Assembly (NCBI RefSeq): GCF_001668615.1
Contig: NZ_LZMC01000038.1
Location: forward strand, 124,001 to 188,000
Reading direction: 5' to 3'
DNA: 64,000 nucleotides
Source: Mycobacterium sp. 1274761.0
Lineage (GTDB): Bacteria; Actinomycetota; Actinomycetes; Mycobacteriales; Mycobacteriaceae
Shown here piece by piece: positions 11,448-20,039 of the stretch. The notes beneath the pieces were generated by a model. The model was not told the DNA's origin. It saw only the letters and a program-made list of their open reading frames with translations, and did not search any database. The stretch's first letter is position 1; every line of letters begins with the position of its first letter. Made by a program: the position numbers and the translations under genes.

Positions 11448-11981
11448 GTGGCGGAGAAGGGGGCCCCGCGGGGTGTCGACTTCCCTGGAGAGGAGGCCGA
11501 CTTCGACTATCTGCTGAGGGAGCAGACGCAACAGGCCGGCGGGTTCGATGCGTTCGACGAGAGCACCTGGGACACGGTTTTCACGCCGGTGGCCCCGACG
11601 CCGTGGTATCGATGGCCACGGCCCCGCACCCTACTGATCGTCAGCGGCGCCGCGGCGTCGGCCATCGTGGTTTCGGTTGTGCTGCTGGTGTTTCGGGGTT
11701 CGCCGGTCGATCAGCGCCCGGCGCCGGGAACGACAGGGGTCACCACCACACCGCTGGCGACCGCGACGAGCGAGCCCGCGCCGCCACCGCCTCTTGCGCC
11801 GCCGCCACCGCCTCCTGCGCCGCCGCCACCATCAGAGGCCGCGCCAGTGTCAGAGGCGCCCGCGGTGGTCCGTCCGACGGTCCGGGCCCGCCCGACGAAC
11901 GAACCGAAGATCGGTGTCACGCGGTCGCCGGTGACGAGGTCGCCGATCAGCGTGGCTCCCCAGCCGCGTCGACCCCGGTGA
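11448..11981 (+). CDS. Small Pro-rich single-pass membrane protein
   Basis: A 177-residue protein of unknown function. The N-terminal 60 residues are acidic and presumably cytoplasmic. One transmembrane helix follows (about 64-84, TLLIVSGAAASAIVVSVVLL), then an outside region of Thr/Pro/Ala low complexity with a run of prolines (about 112-127). It starts at GTG 11448. It ends 9 bp before the convergent secreted protein. Proteins of this shape are common in mycobacterial envelopes; no enzymatic motif is visible. Confidence 0.65.
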   Translation: MAEKGAPRGVDFPGEEADFDYLLREQTQQAGGFDAFDESTWDTVFTPVAPTPWYRWPRPRTLLIVSGAAASAIVVSVVLLVFRGSPVDQRPAPGTTGVTTTPLATATSEPAPPPPLAPPPPPPAPPPPSEAAPVSEAPAVVRPTVRARPTNEPKIGVTRSPVTRSPISVAPQPRRPR

Positions 11982-11990
11982 TCGACGCTC

Positions 11991-12230
11991 TTAGTGGTGC
12001 CCGCCGTGGTGGAATAGCAACTCGCCGCCGAAGAAGGGATACGGGTATGGGTAGGTGACCGGTTGGTCGCTGTTGATCTGCACGTTGCCCGGCGATTGGC
12101 ATTGCGTGGTCTGGGCACCGACGTAGGTGCAACTTGGCCCGAGCGGTGCGGCGGCAGCCGCTGGTGCGGCGACGATGGCCGCTGCGGCGGCGCCGGCCGC
12201 GAGCAGACCCGATATATGACGCAGTCTCAT
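11991..12230 (-). CDS. Small secreted protein with His-rich tail
   Basis: A 79-residue exported protein. It has an Ala-rich signal peptide (about 1-31, ending in APAAAAAPLG), two cysteines in the mature part (CTYVGAQTTQC) that could form a disulphide, an aromatic/Pro stretch (YPYPYPFFGG) and the C-terminus FHHGGHH. ATG 12230 is preferred over ATG 12248 because GGAGAGG lies 9 bases before it. The His cluster suggests metal binding, but no family is recognised. A palindrome lies directly upstream (12254-12271), so the TetR encoded at 12317 may control it. Confidence 0.65.
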   Translation of the reverse strand: MRLRHISGLLAAGAAAAAIVAAPAAAAAPLGPSCTYVGAQTTQCQSPGNVQINSDQPVTYPYPYPFFGGELLFHHGGHH

Positions 12231-12253
12231 GAGACCCGTCCTCTCCAAAATCT

Positions 12254-12271
12254 AAACTGAACGTTTAGTTT
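12254..12271. promoter_or_regulatory. 18-bp palindrome, probable TetR operator
   Basis: AAACTGAACGTTTAGTTT reads AAACTnAACGTTnAGTTT, an inverted repeat with a single mismatched pair. It lies 24 bp before the start of the His-tailed secreted protein and 45 bp after the stop of the TetR gene, both read leftwards. The size and AACGTT centre fit a TetR-family site. That it binds this TetR is inferred from proximity. Confidence 0.55.
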
Positions 12272-12316
12272 CAACTCGGAGAAGGCGCGGACCGATGCCG
12301 CGGGACCGCGGTGATC

Positions 12317-12943
12317 TCACTCACGTTCGGCGAGGACGCGGAGCGTGGCGTCGACCAACGTGTCGGCCTCGCGGCCGGTGAGTGGGGCGTGGCCGACCAG
12401 GAGCCGGTACAGCGCGGGGCCGATCAGCAGGTCGATGACCGCATCGGAGTCGAGGTCGCCGCGAAACTCCCCCCTATCGACGCCGCGATCCCAGATCGTG
12501 CGGAACAGTTCGCGGCGCGAGTCGACCAGGTGGATGCGCAGTTCCTGAAGGATCGCCGGGTCGGCCTGCGCCTCACCGACGAGTTGGGCGAAGACGCGCC
12601 CGCTCGGGCCGGTGTAAAAGCGCAGCAGGCCGTGCATCACGGTGGCCAGGTCGTCGCGGGCGGATCCGGTGTCGGGGTCGTGTGACTCGGCCATCATCTC
12701 GGTCAGAAAAGCCTCGATGGCCACGGCGTATTTGTTGGGCCACCACTTGTAGATCGTGGCCTTGCTGGCTCCGCTGCGGCCGGCGATCTGCTCGGTGGTC
12801 ATCGCCCGCAGCCCCACGTCACGCAGCAGCTGCGAGGTGGCGCGCAGCACCGCCGCTCGCGACGCCTCGCTGCGGGGCCGGCCAGGGCGGTTTCGCGCAG
12901 GCGTCTCCGCCGGTTTTTCGTCGACAATGAACCGGCCGTTCAC
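12317..12943 (-). CDS. TetR-family transcriptional regulator
   Basis: A 208-residue regulator. The N-terminal helix-turn-helix is clear ([20 protein letters not shown], then [18 protein letters not shown], residues about 31-75). The C-terminal part contains a hydrophobic ligand-pocket domain of the TetR_C type. It starts at GTG 12943 and is divergent from the PPOX gene at 12994. The 50-bp gap contains a 7-bp direct repeat (ACTATTG, ACTATTC at 12951-12964). An 18-bp palindrome after its stop is a candidate binding site. Its ligand is unknown. Confidence 0.88.
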   Translation of the reverse strand: MNGRFIVDEKPAETPARNRPGRPRSEASRAAVLRATSQLLRDVGLRAMTTEQIAGRSGASKATIYKWWPNKYAVAIEAFLTEMMAESHDPDTGSARDDLATVMHGLLRFYTGPSGRVFAQLVGEAQADPAILQELRIHLVDSRRELFRTIWDRGVDRGEFRGDLDSDAVIDLLIGPALYRLLVGHAPLTGREADTLVDATLRVLAERE

Positions 12944-12993
12944 AATCTTTACTATTGACTATTCCGGCGGTACCGCAACTGGAGAAGGTCAGC

Positions 12994-13401
12994 ATGTCGG
13001 ACTTCGACGCGAGGGAGAGGTTCGCCTCGTCGCCGGTCGCTCAACTCGCGACCGCGGGTGCCGACGGCGTGCCCCACGTCGTGCCTGTCGTGTTCGCCGT
13101 CGACAAGCACACCATCTACACCGCGGTCGACGCGAAACGGAAGTCCACCCACCGACTGCGCCGGATGGTGAACATCGAAGCCAATCCCGCCGTCAGCCTG
13201 CTTGTCGACCACTACGACAACGACTGGTCGCAGCTGTGGTGGGTGCGCGCCGACGGTACCGCCCAAATCCACTACAGCGGTGAGGAAATGGCCAACGGGT
13301 ACTTTGCGTTGCGTCGCAAGTACCCGCAGTACCAGCGAGTTGCACTAGACGGACCGGTGATCGCAATCACGGTCAGTCGCTGGTCCGGATGGCAGACCTG
13401 A
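12994..13401 (+). CDS. PPOX-class F420-dependent oxidoreductase (TIGR03668-like, Rv0121c-like)
   Basis: A 135-residue split-barrel flavin/deazaflavin-type oxidoreductase. [20 protein letters not shown] and the block [20 protein letters not shown] match the TIGR03668 group, whose members in actinobacteria use or bind F420. The M. tuberculosis counterpart is Rv0121c. Cofactor use here is by family analogy. ATG 12994 is chosen because GGAGAAGG sits 6 bases upstream; the frame is open further upstream but without a site. Confidence 0.85.
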   Translation: MSDFDARERFASSPVAQLATAGADGVPHVVPVVFAVDKHTIYTAVDAKRKSTHRLRRMVNIEANPAVSLLVDHYDNDWSQLWWVRADGTAQIHYSGEEMANGYFALRRKYPQYQRVALDGPVIAITVSRWSGWQT

Positions 13402-13446
13402 GCTTGCGGTAATGGCGTCGGTTGCGACGGCGATATACGTCGTGAC

Positions 13447-14790
13447 ATGACTCAACGTGTAGGGGTTTCGGTCGGTGCCTCAACGCTTGCCGCGGTGGTG
13501 CCGGGGTTCGCGGCCGTCACGCGTGCGCCGGTTCTCGCCCTGCACCGCGGACTCGTCGTCACCGATTTCGTGGACCGCTGCGCCGACCCGGTCGGTGTCA
13601 TGGCCGCCGACGGCTCGTTTCACCGGGCCGAGGCGCTGGTCGCTGCAGCGTTGCGGGCCATGGCGTATGCCGCCGCCGGCGGACGGCGCCCGACGGTGCC
13701 TCCCGGCGTCGCGTATCCCGCCCACTGGAGGGCGATCGCGGTCGAGGCGCTGCGCCGCGAACTGCTCCGGCGACCCGAATGGTCGGCACGCATGACGCTG
13801 ATACCCGACGCCGCGGCCGCCGTCACCGCTTTGCAGGCCGACCCGGGTCTGCCGACGCGGGGCATCGTCGCGCTGTGCGACTTCGGCGGGACTGGCACCA
13901 GCGTCACGCTGGCCGACGCCGCGGACGGCTACCGGCCCATTGGGGCGACGGTGCGCTACACCGACTTCTCGGGTGACCTCATCGACCGGGCGGTGCTGAC
14001 GCACGTGCTCGCCGACCTCGGCCTGCGGGGCGGCGCAGATGCGGCGGGAACCACCGCGATCGGAACTCTGCAGCGGCTCCGGAAGGAATGCCGCGCCGCC
14101 AAGGAGCGCCTGTCCCGCGTCGCGGTCACCACCCTGTTCGCCGACGTCGCCGGGTTCCGCGGCGAAGTCCGACTCACCCGGGCAGAGCTCGATGGCGAAA
14201 TCCGCCGTCCGCTCGCAGCGGTTGTCGATTCACTGCGAGAGCAGCTGTTCCGCAATGGAATTGGACCCGCCGATCTGGCGGCGGTCGCCACCGTCGGCGG
14301 AGGTGCCAACATCGCGGCCGTCACCACCTCGCTGTCGGAGCGGCTGCGCGTGCCCGTCATCAGCACGCCGCGTCCGGAGCTGACCGCCGCGCACGGCGCC
14401 GCCCTGCGATCCGTCCGACGGTCCGACAGCGTCACCGCCGTCGCGCCCGCGCAATCGGCGACGTTGCGTGCACTGGCCTGGTCGGCCGTGGATGCCGTAC
14501 CTGAAATCGCCCCGCCGCCACAGCGATTCGATGTGCGCGCCAACGCAGGCGCTGCCCGGCCCAGGATCGATTTCCAAGCCTCGCCTTCTGCTGCTCGGCC
14601 CGCGCCTGCGCCCGTCGCGCGGTACCGGTCCGTGCTTGTCTCGGCGGTGGTGTTCGCCGCGATGGTGCTCATCGGCGCAGGCGCCGTCATGGCCATTCGC
14701 AATGACGCAACCGCGATGTCGGGGACGGCAACGGCGACAGTGACGGTCTCGCAAGAGCCTGCGATACCCGGGAATAAGGTCTTACCCTAG
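13447..14790 (+). CDS. Hsp70/actin-fold protein with C-terminal membrane anchor
   Basis: This 447-residue protein has the actin-like ATPase fold of Hsp70 proteins. A phosphate-loop strand is CDFGGTGTSVTL (about 143-154), and a second glycine-rich adenosine motif is VATVGGGANIA (about 279-289). The substrate-binding domain of DnaK is missing. Instead there is a Pro/Ala linker and a single transmembrane helix (about 396-416, LVSAVVFAAMVLIGAGAVMA) with a short outer tail. It therefore presents an ATPase domain to the cytoplasmic face. Mycobacteria carry several such proteins of unknown job. The N-terminal phosphate-1 motif (GVSVGASTLAAVV) lacks the usual aspartate, so ATPase activity may be weak or lost. 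Confidence 0.7.
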   Translation: MTQRVGVSVGASTLAAVVPGFAAVTRAPVLALHRGLVVTDFVDRCADPVGVMAADGSFHRAEALVAAALRAMAYAAAGGRRPTVPPGVAYPAHWRAIAVEALRRELLRRPEWSARMTLIPDAAAAVTALQADPGLPTRGIVALCDFGGTGTSVTLADAADGYRPIGATVRYTDFSGDLIDRAVLTHVLADLGLRGGADAAGTTAIGTLQRLRKECRAAKERLSRVAVTTLFADVAGFRGEVRLTRAELDGEIRRPLAAVVDSLREQLFRNGIGPADLAAVATVGGGANIAAVTTSLSERLRVPVISTPRPELTAAHGAALRSVRRSDSVTAVAPAQSATLRALAWSAVDAVPEIAPPPQRFDVRANAGAARPRIDFQASPSAARPAPAPVARYRSVLVSAVVFAAMVLIGAGAVMAIRNDATAMSGTATATVTVSQEPAIPGNKVLP

Positions 14791-14980
14791 ATCGTTCGCC
14801 TGCAAGCACGAAACACGTGCCCTGCCACCGTCTTCGGGCGCCCGAACAATCGGATTCTGCCAATCCGGCGATCAATTTCTGCCACCGGAATTAATGGTGC
14901 TGATCTGGCAGTTGATTCGATCAGGCCGAGCAATAGCAGCTTTGTCCGGCCGCACAACAGAAGAGAAGAAGGCGTCAAAG

Positions 14981-15280
14981 ATGAAGAAGTTCGGATTTGC
15001 CAGTCTTGTCGCAGGCGGATTGACCGCGGCGGTCCTGGGGCTTGCCGCGCCCGTCGTCGCCGCGCCGACCGGCCCTGGCAATGCGCAGGAGACCATCGAC
15101 GGGCTGAAGGCCGACGGCTACAACGTCATCGTCAATCGCCTCGGCGGAACCCCGCTGGACCGGGCGACCGTCGTGGCTGTGCGACCCGGCCAAACCTACT
15201 CGCGGACCGATTCCGGCAACCCCGGAGACGACTTCGGCACCACCGTCACCAACAAGACGGTGTACGTCGACGTCAGGTAG
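14981..15280 (+). CDS. Small secreted protein, mycobacterial conserved type
   Basis: A 99-residue exported protein. The signal peptide covers about residues 1-27 (ending APVVAA, with P next). The mature part of about 70 residues has no cysteine and reads GLKADGYNVIVNRLGGTPLD followed by a beta-rich tail. The start is ATG 14981 with AGAAGAAGG-type ribosome site about 9 bases upstream. The gene is followed at 15296 by a strong hairpin terminator. Similar small exported proteins are widespread in mycobacteria, without known function. Confidence 0.75.
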   Translation: MKKFGFASLVAGGLTAAVLGLAAPVVAAPTGPGNAQETIDGLKADGYNVIVNRLGGTPLDRATVVAVRPGQTYSRTDSGNPGDDFGTTVTNKTVYVDVR

Positions 15281-15295
15281 CGCCCGCGAGCAGAA

Positions 15296-15331
15296 AAGGG
15301 GCACCCCCATTCCCGGGGGGTGCCCCTTCTT
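15296..15331 (+). terminator. Rho-independent-type hairpin terminator
   Basis: AAGGGGCACCCCC (15296-15308) pairs perfectly with GGGGGTGCCCCTT (15316-15328) around a 7-base loop, a 13-bp stem. It is followed by a weak T tract. It ends transcription of the secreted-protein gene and argues that the next gene starts at 15365 rather than inside the stem. Confidence 0.85.
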
Positions 15332-15364
15332 CGTCTCCACAACGATCGTGGCGATGATGGAGCC

Positions 15365-15784
15365 GTGACCGAATACTCGCTGCCGATCGTGCCGAGGTTC
15401 GCCGAAATCGATCAGCAGAGCGTGGTCTTCAACGCCCACTACCTGACCTGGTTCGACGAAGCGGTGACCGGCTATCTCGACCACCTCGGTACCAGCTATC
15501 CGGATCTGATGTCGGCCGGCCTCGATATGCAGTTGGTGCACACCGAGATTGACTATGCCGCACCGGTGCGGTGGCGCGACTCGGTGCGCGTAGCGGTGGC
15601 GTGCGAACACGTTGGCACGACAAGCTTCAGGATCGGCTTCTCGGTGCTGCGCCGCCGCGACGGCTCCGAGGAACTGGTCGCGGTGCGCGGCAGAAACGTC
15701 TACGTCGTGGTGTCGACCGACGACTGGACCAAGCGCAGCGTCCCCGAAGCGTTGCGCCGCGCCTTGTCTAGGCCTGCACGATGA
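15365..15784 (+). CDS. Hot-dog acyl-CoA thioesterase (4HBT/YbgC-like)
   Basis: A 139-residue single hot-dog-fold thioesterase. PRFAEIDQQSVVFNAHYLTW followed by FDEA matches the 4-hydroxybenzoyl-CoA/YbgC family, in which the catalytic Asp lies near the start (here the D of AEIDQQ). It would hydrolyse an acyl-CoA to acid and CoA. GTG 15365 is chosen because any earlier start overlaps the terminator stem. Its 3' end overlaps the convergent L,D-transpeptidase by 17 bp. Confidence 0.85.
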   Translation: MTEYSLPIVPRFAEIDQQSVVFNAHYLTWFDEAVTGYLDHLGTSYPDLMSAGLDMQLVHTEIDYAAPVRWRDSVRVAVACEHVGTTSFRIGFSVLRRRDGSEELVAVRGRNVYVVVSTDDWTKRSVPEALRRALSRPAR

Positions 15785-16586
15785 CGGGATCGCCGACGCG
15801 CACCGTGTCGAAGTACCAGGCGGCGTTGGACGGGCTGAGGTTGATGCAGCCGTGGCTGACATTCGCATACCCCTGCGAGCCGACCGACCAGGGCGCGCTG
15901 TGCACGTAGACGCCGCCGTTGGTGATGCGCACAGCGTCGGCGACGGTGAGCTTGTAGCCCTCCGGGTCACTCAGCGGGATCCCGATGGTGCGGGAATCCA
16001 TGACCACCGACTTCTCCTTCGCCAACGCGGTGAACGAGCCGACCGGCGTCGGGTGCTTGGGCTTGCCCATCGACGCGGGCATCTCCTTGACCACCTGATC
16101 GTCGATCTTGACGGTGAACGTATGGGCGTCGATGTCGGCGATGCCCACGACCTTGGAGCCGGTCTCGAAGCTCGTCGAGAATCCCCCCGCGGTGACCGAG
16201 ATCGGCGAGTGCGCGGGCCAGAACTGATTGGGTGTGAACTGCACGGTGTCGTTGCTCAGCCAGGTGAACTTCCCTGTCGGGGTGCTCTTCGAGGTGATGT
16301 CGATGGACTGCTCGGCACGCGCGCGATTGGTGACCGGTTCTGCGAAGGTCACCTCGATCGGTGCGGCGACGCCGACGACCTCTCCAGAGCCTGGTGAAAC
16401 CGAGGTGACGACGGGGCCCGAGGCCGGACCGGGCACCGCGGCCAGGCCGGCGGGAGCCGAACCCACCATGGCGACAGCCGTAGCGCCCACCACGACGAGT
16501 ATGTATCGAACAGCTCTACGCAACGCTTCTATCCCTTCACCGACATCCCGACCAGCAAAGTCGATTGTAGTGACAACACTGCCCAA
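15768..16586 (-). CDS. L,D-transpeptidase (Rv0116c/LdtMt1-like)
   Basis: A 272-residue peptidoglycan cross-linker that makes 3-3 (meso-DAP to meso-DAP) links outside the membrane. The N-terminus carries a signal peptide (hydrophobic about 28-50), then an Ig-like domain (about 58-140). The YkuD catalytic domain ends in HGCINLSPSNAAWYF, with the nucleophile Cys247, His245 and His229. Only one Ig-like domain is present, as in LdtMt1 (Rv0116c). The start could be further in, at TTG in GIEALRRAV with a GAAGGG site, giving a shorter leader. It is divergent from fusA2. Confidence 0.92.
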   Translation of the reverse strand: MGSVVTTIDFAGRDVGEGIEALRRAVRYILVVVGATAVAMVGSAPAGLAAVPGPASGPVVTSVSPGSGEVVGVAAPIEVTFAEPVTNRARAEQSIDITSKSTPTGKFTWLSNDTVQFTPNQFWPAHSPISVTAGGFSTSFETGSKVVGIADIDAHTFTVKIDDQVVKEMPASMGKPKHPTPVGSFTALAKEKSVVMDSRTIGIPLSDPEGYKLTVADAVRITNGGVYVHSAPWSVGSQGYANVSHGCINLSPSNAAWYFDTVRVGDPVIVQA

Positions 16587-16705
16587 CAGCCGCCGAGGAC
16601 CCGTTGTTCCACGTCGGATGGGGTCTTGCAGACAGTGACGATTGGGAGAATTGTGGTCTGCATCACGGGCCCGACGAAGCGACCCGGGTGCTGGAAAGGC
16701 ACGTC

Positions 16706-18868
16706 ATGGCAGACAAGGCGAATACTTCCCAGGGCGCCGGAGCCGCCCCGACCGCGGACAGTCCGGCCGCCATCCGAAACGTGGTGCTCGTAGGACCATC
16801 GGGTGGCGGCAAAACCACCCTCGTCGAGGCCCTGCTGACCGCAACCGGGGTGTTGTCCAGACCGGGATCCGTCGTCGACGGCACGACCGTGTGCGACTTC
16901 GACGACGCCGAGATCGGCCAGCAACGCTCCGTAGGGCTGGCGCTGGCGCCGCTGTCGCACAGCGGCATCAAGGTCAACCTGATCGACACCCCCGGATACG
17001 TCGACTTCGTCGGGGAGCTGCGGGCCGGTCTGCGCGCCGCCGACTGTGCGCTGTTCGTGATCGCGGCCAACGAAGGCGTCGACGAACTCACCAAGTCGTT
17101 GTGGCTGGAGTGCCAGCAGGTCGGCATGCCGCGCGCGGTGGTGATCACCAAGCTCGACCATGCCAGAGCCAGCTACGACAACGCGCTGGCGGCCGCCCAG
17201 AGCACGTTCGGTGAGAAGGTGCTGCCGCTGTATCTGCCTGCCGGCACGCCGTGCAGCGGCCTGGTCGGGCTGCTCTCGCAGACGCACTACGAGTACACCG
17301 GCGGCAAGCGGACCACCAGGGAGCCCGACGCATCCGCCGCGGCGCGGCTCGAGGAGCACCGCGGCACCCTGATCGAGGGCATCATCGAGGAATCCGAGGA
17401 CGAGACGCTGATGGAGCGCTATCTCGGCGGCGAAGAGATCGACGAGAAGGTGCTGATCGAGGACCTGGAGAAGGCCGTCGCCCGCGGCTCGTTCTTCCCG
17501 GTGATCCCCGTGTGCAGCAGCACCGGTGTCGGAACGCTCGAGCTGCTCGAGATCGCGACGAGCGGGTTCCCGTCGCCGCTCGAGCATCCGCTACCCGAGG
17601 TCTTCACGCCGCAGGGCAAGTCACGCGGAAAGCTCAGTTGTGATCCGTCGGGTCCGCTGTTGGCCGAGGTGGTCAAGACGACGTCGGATCCATACGTCGG
17701 CAGGGTCAGCCTGGTCCGCGTCTTCTCCGGCACCATCACACCCGACGCGACGGTTCACGTGTCGGGCCATTTCTCGTCGTTCTTCGGCCCGGCTTCGCAG
17801 AACGGTTCGGCGAGCGCGCACGAGGACCATGACGAGGACGAGCGCATCGGCACGCTGTCGTTCCCGCTCGGCAAGCAACAGCGGCCCGCGGGGACGGTGG
17901 TGGCCGGAGACATCTGCGCGATCGGCAGGCTGTCGCGCGCCGAAACCGGGGACACGTTGTCGGACAAGGCCGATCCGATGGTGTTGAAGCCATGGACGCT
18001 GCCGGAGCCGCTGCTACCGGTCGCGGTGCAGCCACGCGCGAAGACCGATGACGACAAGTTGTCGGTGGGTCTGCAACGGCTGGCCGCCGAAGATCCGACG
18101 CTTCGCATCGAGCAGAACCCGGAGACCCACCAGATCGTGCTGTGGTGCATGGGCGAGGCCCACGCGGGTGTGGTGCTCGACGGTCTGGCGAACCGGTTCG
18201 GCGTCAGCGTCGACAAAGTGGATCTGCGGGTGCCGCTGCGGGAGACGTTCGCCGGCTCCGCCAAGGGCCACGGCAGGCATGTCAAGCAGTCCGGAGGCCA
18301 CGGCCAGTTCGCCGTTTGCGACATCGAGGTGGAGCCGCTGCCCGAGGGTGCGGGCTTCGAGTTCGTCGATAAGGTCGTCGGCGGCGCGGTGCCGCGGCAG
18401 TTCATCCCCAGCGTGGAGAAAGGCGTTCGGGCACAGATGGAAAAGGGCGTGGGCCCCGGCTATCCCGTGGTCGACATCCGCGTCACCCTGTTCGACGGCA
18501 AGGCGCACAGCGTCGACTCGTCGGACTTCGCGTTCCAGATGGCCGGCGCGCTCGCGCTGCGCGAGGCCGCCCACGCGACGCGGATCAACCTTCTCGAACC
18601 CGTCGACGAGGTGGCGGTGCTGGTGCCCGACGATCTGGTGGGCGCAGTGATGGGTGATCTGGCCAGCCGCCGCGCCAGAGTGCTGGGCACCGAGAACGTC
18701 GGCGAGGACCGCACCGTGGTGAAAGCCGAAGTGCCGCAGGTCGAATTGACCCGCTATGCCATCGACCTGCGTTCGCTGTCACACGGCGCGGGATCGTTCA
18801 CCCGCACCTTCGTCCGCTATGAGCCGATGCCGGAGAACGCGGCGGCCAAAGTGAAGGCCGGTGTCTAG
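16706..18868 (+). CDS. fusA2: Elongation factor G paralogue FusA2
   Basis: A 720-residue EF-G-like GTPase. The P-loop is GPSGGGKT (30-37), G3 is DTPGYVDFV, and domain IV contains HGRHVKQSGGHGQFAV and GAVPRQFIPSVEKG. The P-loop differs from canonical EF-G (AHIDAGKTT), and an insertion rich in His/Asp/Glu (AHEDHDEDER) lies in domain II. These features fit the mycobacterial FusA2 (Rv0120c) group, which is not the main translocase and whose role is unclear. ATG 16706 is preferred with GGAAAGG 7 bases upstream; the open frame before it has no site. Confidence 0.88.
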   Translation: MADKANTSQGAGAAPTADSPAAIRNVVLVGPSGGGKTTLVEALLTATGVLSRPGSVVDGTTVCDFDDAEIGQQRSVGLALAPLSHSGIKVNLIDTPGYVDFVGELRAGLRAADCALFVIAANEGVDELTKSLWLECQQVGMPRAVVITKLDHARASYDNALAAAQSTFGEKVLPLYLPAGTPCSGLVGLLSQTHYEYTGGKRTTREPDASAAARLEEHRGTLIEGIIEESEDETLMERYLGGEEIDEKVLIEDLEKAVARGSFFPVIPVCSSTGVGTLELLEIATSGFPSPLEHPLPEVFTPQGKSRGKLSCDPSGPLLAEVVKTTSDPYVGRVSLVRVFSGTITPDATVHVSGHFSSFFGPASQNGSASAHEDHDEDERIGTLSFPLGKQQRPAGTVVAGDICAIGRLSRAETGDTLSDKADPMVLKPWTLPEPLLPVAVQPRAKTDDDKLSVGLQRLAAEDPTLRIEQNPETHQIVLWCMGEAHAGVVLDGLANRFGVSVDKVDLRVPLRETFAGSAKGHGRHVKQSGGHGQFAVCDIEVEPLPEGAGFEFVDKVVGGAVPRQFIPSVEKGVRAQMEKGVGPGYPVVDIRVTLFDGKAHSVDSSDFAFQMAGALALREAAHATRINLLEPVDEVAVLVPDDLVGAVMGDLASRRARVLGTENVGEDRTVVKAEVPQVELTRYAIDLRSLSHGAGSFTRTFVRYEPMPENAAAKVKAGV

Positions 18869-18869
18869 G

Positions 18870-19547
18870 TCACGAACGACGCTCCCAGGCCCAGGTCATC
18901 AGCGCCCACACGGTCGCGACCAGTGCGGCCGCGACGGCCACATAGAGCGGCCATGGACCGAACAGATCGAGCAGCGAGGGCGTGCCGGGCTTGCGGTTGA
19001 GGAACCCGTAGTTGGATCGGGCAATTGCGTTGAACGCCATCGTGATTGCGGCCCACGCCAGCGTGACGACCAGAACGAACCGGTAGTCGCCCCACGTCGG
19101 CCGAAAGCCGCGGCCCCAGGTCAGGTAGATCGCCGCCCACACCACGAGCAGGTGGATCGCCCAGAACGCCAGGAAGCGGTAGTCGGGAAAGTCCCGGCCC
19201 CTCAGCACCGGTGAGATCAGCGCCTGCACGCTGAGCACCAGGCCCCAGTAATAGGTCAGTGCCGCCGCCCAATGTCGTTGTGACCACAGCGCATAGGCGC
19301 CCACGGTGGTCGCCAGGTCGGTGAGTTGCAACGGCACCGAATACTGGAGCGACGGCGGGATCAGCGAGTAGACCAGCACCGCGGCGTAGATCAGCGCCGT
19401 CACGCCGCCGAGCACGCGGCCGAAGATACGTGCCTGCGCTTCGGACTGCCTGCGGCCGACCGCTACCAACAGCACGGCCCCGACGGCGAACACCGCGAGG
19501 ACGGCCCAGTGCGACGGGCCGTAAACGGTGAACTCCCGGTCCGTCAG
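18870..19547 (-). CDS. TIGR02206-type integral membrane protein (Rv0128-like)
   Basis: A polytopic membrane protein of about 225 residues with six or seven hydrophobic helices and a conserved core (LQLTDLATTVGAYALWSQRH, then TYYWGLVLSVQALISPVL). It resembles the YwaF/TIGR02206 group represented in M. tuberculosis by Rv0128. No enzymatic residues are evident. GTG 19493 would start inside the first helix. A CTG at 19547 with GAGG 10 bases upstream restores the N-terminal block EFTVYGPSHW, which looks native, so this longer start is used. It is convergent with fusA2. Confidence 0.7.
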   Translation of the reverse strand: MTDREFTVYGPSHWAVLAVFAVGAVLLVAVGRRQSEAQARIFGRVLGGVTALIYAAVLVYSLIPPSLQYSVPLQLTDLATTVGAYALWSQRHWAAALTYYWGLVLSVQALISPVLRGRDFPDYRFLAFWAIHLLVVWAAIYLTWGRGFRPTWGDYRFVLVVTLAWAAITMAFNAIARSNYGFLNRKPGTPSLLDLFGPWPLYVAVAAALVATVWALMTWAWERRS

Positions 19548-19654
19548 CGCGCCGCGACCTCAGCAACCGGGGAAACCGACTCACCCATCCGCACCACGCT
19601 AAATCAATCGGCTGACTTGGTGTGAAGACTGCGTGCCGGCGCTAGCGTTTCTTC

Positions 19655-20039
19655 ATGGCCCTAGCAGAGCACACCCTGTACCGCAGGCTGGGCGGCTACG
19701 ACGTCATCGCCCGCGTGATCGACGACATGTTCGTCGCCTTACGCGCTGACCCGGCGTTCGCCCGGTTCGGCGTGGGCCGCAGCACCGACTCGCACAACCG
19801 CGCCCGCCAGCTGCTGGTGGACCAGATCTGCCAGCTGAGCGGCGGGCCGTGTGTCTACATCGGCCGCGATATGAAGACTTCCCACGCTGGACTGGGAATC
19901 TCGGAGTCCGAGTGGACCGCCAACATGGCACGCCGATGCCGCGCTGGTGAAGAACGCGGTTCCCGATGCCGAACGCGCCGAGTTCCTCAGCCTTTTCGAG
20001 CGCTATCGCTCCGACATCGTGGAGGAGCGCCCGCGCTAG
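19655..20039 (+). pseudogene. Truncated haemoglobin (GlbN-like), broken by a frameshift
   Basis: The first 91 codons encode a group I-type truncated globin: YRRLGGYDVIARVIDDMFVAL at the A/B helices (split here as YRRLGGYDVI and ARVIDDMFVAL), then MKTSHAGL with the proximal haem histidine at residue 77. After ATG 19925-19927 the original frame runs into unrelated sequence. From CAC 19929 the +1 frame continues with HADAALVKNAVPDAERAEFL and a helical end SLFERYRSDIVEERPR, stopping at 20037-20039. Joined, this gives a normal 127-128 residue globin. One extra base (for example a G in the GG at 19927-19928) or two missing bases explain it. It is either a recent mutation or a sequence error. Phe replaces the usual Tyr at the likely B10 position (DMF for DFY). 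Confidence 0.8.
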
